In this document: positions 6,407 through 6,769 of the stretch, piece by piece
How the letters are laid out: every line of letters starts with the position of its first letter
How positions within the stretch are numbered: the first letter of the stretch is position 1
Assembly (NCBI GenBank): GCA_029881635.1
Contig: JAOUMG010000107.1
Location: 1-6,769, forward strand
DNA from: Paracoccaceae bacterium
GTDB lineage: Bacteria > Pseudomonadota > Alphaproteobacteria > Rhodobacterales > Rhodobacteraceae
DNA length: 6,769 nucleotides
Direction of reading: 5' to 3'
The notes under the pieces: generated by a model
What the model saw: the letters and a program-made list of their open reading frames with translations, nothing else
Told to the model about the DNA's origin: nothing
Database searches by the model: none
Position numbers and translations under genes: made by a program

Positions 6407-6769
6407 GACTGCGCCCCAAACAGACCCTGCGGTCGCCAGATCAGAACCCCTGCCATCAGGACATAGATGAGCATCGAGGACAGCGCCGACCCCGCCCCAG
6501 CCGCCGCAGATGGCCCCATGAAAAGGCTGAACAACAAGGGCAAAAACAATCCACCCAGGGTGTCGGTCAGCCCGACCAGCAAGGCGCCAACCAGCGCCCC
6601 CTTAATTGATCCGATCCCGCCGATGACGATTACAACGAAGGCCAGGATCAAAACCGGTTCGCCCATGCCGACCTGCACCGACTGTATGGCGCCGACCAAA
6701 GCACCCGCCAACCCCGCAAGGCTTGCGCCTAACGCGAAGACTATCGTGTAAAGCCTTGAAATATCGACG
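6403..6769 (-). CDS. livH: Branched-chain amino acid-type ABC transporter permease, LivH family (N-terminal part outside window)
   Basis: This is the C-terminal 121 residues of a LivH-type permease; the frame is open to the right edge, so the N-terminus lies beyond the window. The TTG at 6711 is an internal Leu codon, not the start. RLYTIVFALGASLAGLAGAL (5-24) is the coupling-loop end and following membrane helix typical of LivH. GGIGSIKG (50-57) in the stretch VVIVIGGIGSIKGALVGALL is the family's conserved glycine motif. Three further hydrophobic segments follow (about 38-55, 58-85 and 98-112), and the protein ends with IWRPQGLFG, a usual LivH ending. It is the first visible gene of the minus-strand unit. 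A periplasmic substrate-binding protein gene would be expected nearby outside the window. Confidence 0.92.
   Translation of the reverse strand, partial: VDISRLYTIVFALGASLAGLAGALVGAIQSVQVGMGEPVLILAFVVIVIGGIGSIKGALVGALLVGLTDTLGGLFLPLLFSLFMGPSAAAGAGSALSSMLIYVLMAGVLIWRPQGLFGAQS

Larger units (their letters stand above)
1983..6769 (-). other. Putative aromatic-acid uptake and catabolism operon (livHMGF-thioesterase-RidA-thiolase)
   Basis: Seven minus-strand genes are joined end to end: livH/livM overlap 4 bp, livM/livG 8 bp, livG/livF 4 bp, livF/thioesterase gap 3 bp, thioesterase/RidA-like overlap 4 bp, RidA-like/thiolase gap 3 bp. No promoter-sized gap exists within it, so its promoter must lie to the right of the window. 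A Liv-type importer with a 4HBT-like thioesterase and a 3-oxoadipyl-CoA thiolase suggests uptake of an aromatic acid and its degradation as CoA thioesters. From general knowledge, similar sets accompany aerobic benzoyl-CoA (box) genes in Proteobacteria. The box or paa enzymes themselves are not in this window. Confidence 0.7.

Noticed and set aside
5526..6419. A 297-codon minus-strand frame overlapping livM in another frame.
   Set aside because: The predicted protein is rich in Arg, Cys and His without membrane segments or motifs; livM in the other frame has strong family signatures.

Overview
The window is a gene-dense, GC-rich stretch (roughly 60% GC by eye) that looks like a chromosome segment of an alphaproteobacterium, most likely a Rhodobacterales/Rhodobacteraceae member. 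That placement is inferred from the style of the proteins (a PutA with an extended C-terminal domain, a rhomboid starting MFPIRDHNP, and a Liv-type transporter next to a beta-ketoadipyl-CoA thiolase). No rRNA or marker gene is present to confirm it. There is almost no non-coding DNA: the longest gap between genes is 31 bp. I see no tRNA, rRNA, CRISPR array, insertion sequence or phage gene.

Left part, plus strand (1-1977). The window opens inside the 3' end of putA (proline dehydrogenase / glutamate-semialdehyde dehydrogenase). An intact rhomboid-family intramembrane serine protease gene follows, then a small GFA-family (CENP-V/GFA fold) zinc protein gene whose start codon lies one base after the rhomboid stop. 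A perfect 13-bp inverted repeat spans the putA-rhomboid junction. It would place the rhomboid Shine-Dalgarno sequence in a stem and its ATG in the loop.

Right part, minus strand (1983-6769, read right to left). One tightly packed, probably single transcription unit runs livH (partial, entering at the right edge), livM, livG, livF, a 4-hydroxybenzoyl-CoA-thioesterase-like hotdog protein, a RidA/YjgF-family protein and a 3-oxoadipyl-CoA thiolase (PcaF/PaaJ type). Consecutive genes overlap by 4 or 8 bp or are separated by 3 bp, so translational coupling along the operon is likely. It converges on the GFA gene with only 5 bp between the two stop codons.

Taken together, the minus-strand genes look like the transport and final-step part of an aromatic-acid catabolic operon that works through CoA thioesters (aerobic benzoyl-CoA 'box', phenylacetyl-CoA or a related route). 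The ABC transporter would import the acid, the thioesterase would release stalled acyl-CoA, and the thiolase would cleave 3-oxoadipyl-CoA to succinyl-CoA and acetyl-CoA. The enzymes that would fix the substrate (CoA ligase, ring epoxidase, substrate-binding protein) are not in the window. I did not find a clearly undescribed system. The most notable oddities are the start-codon hairpin, a RidA homologue lacking the catalytic arginine, and a LivF with a divergent switch loop.
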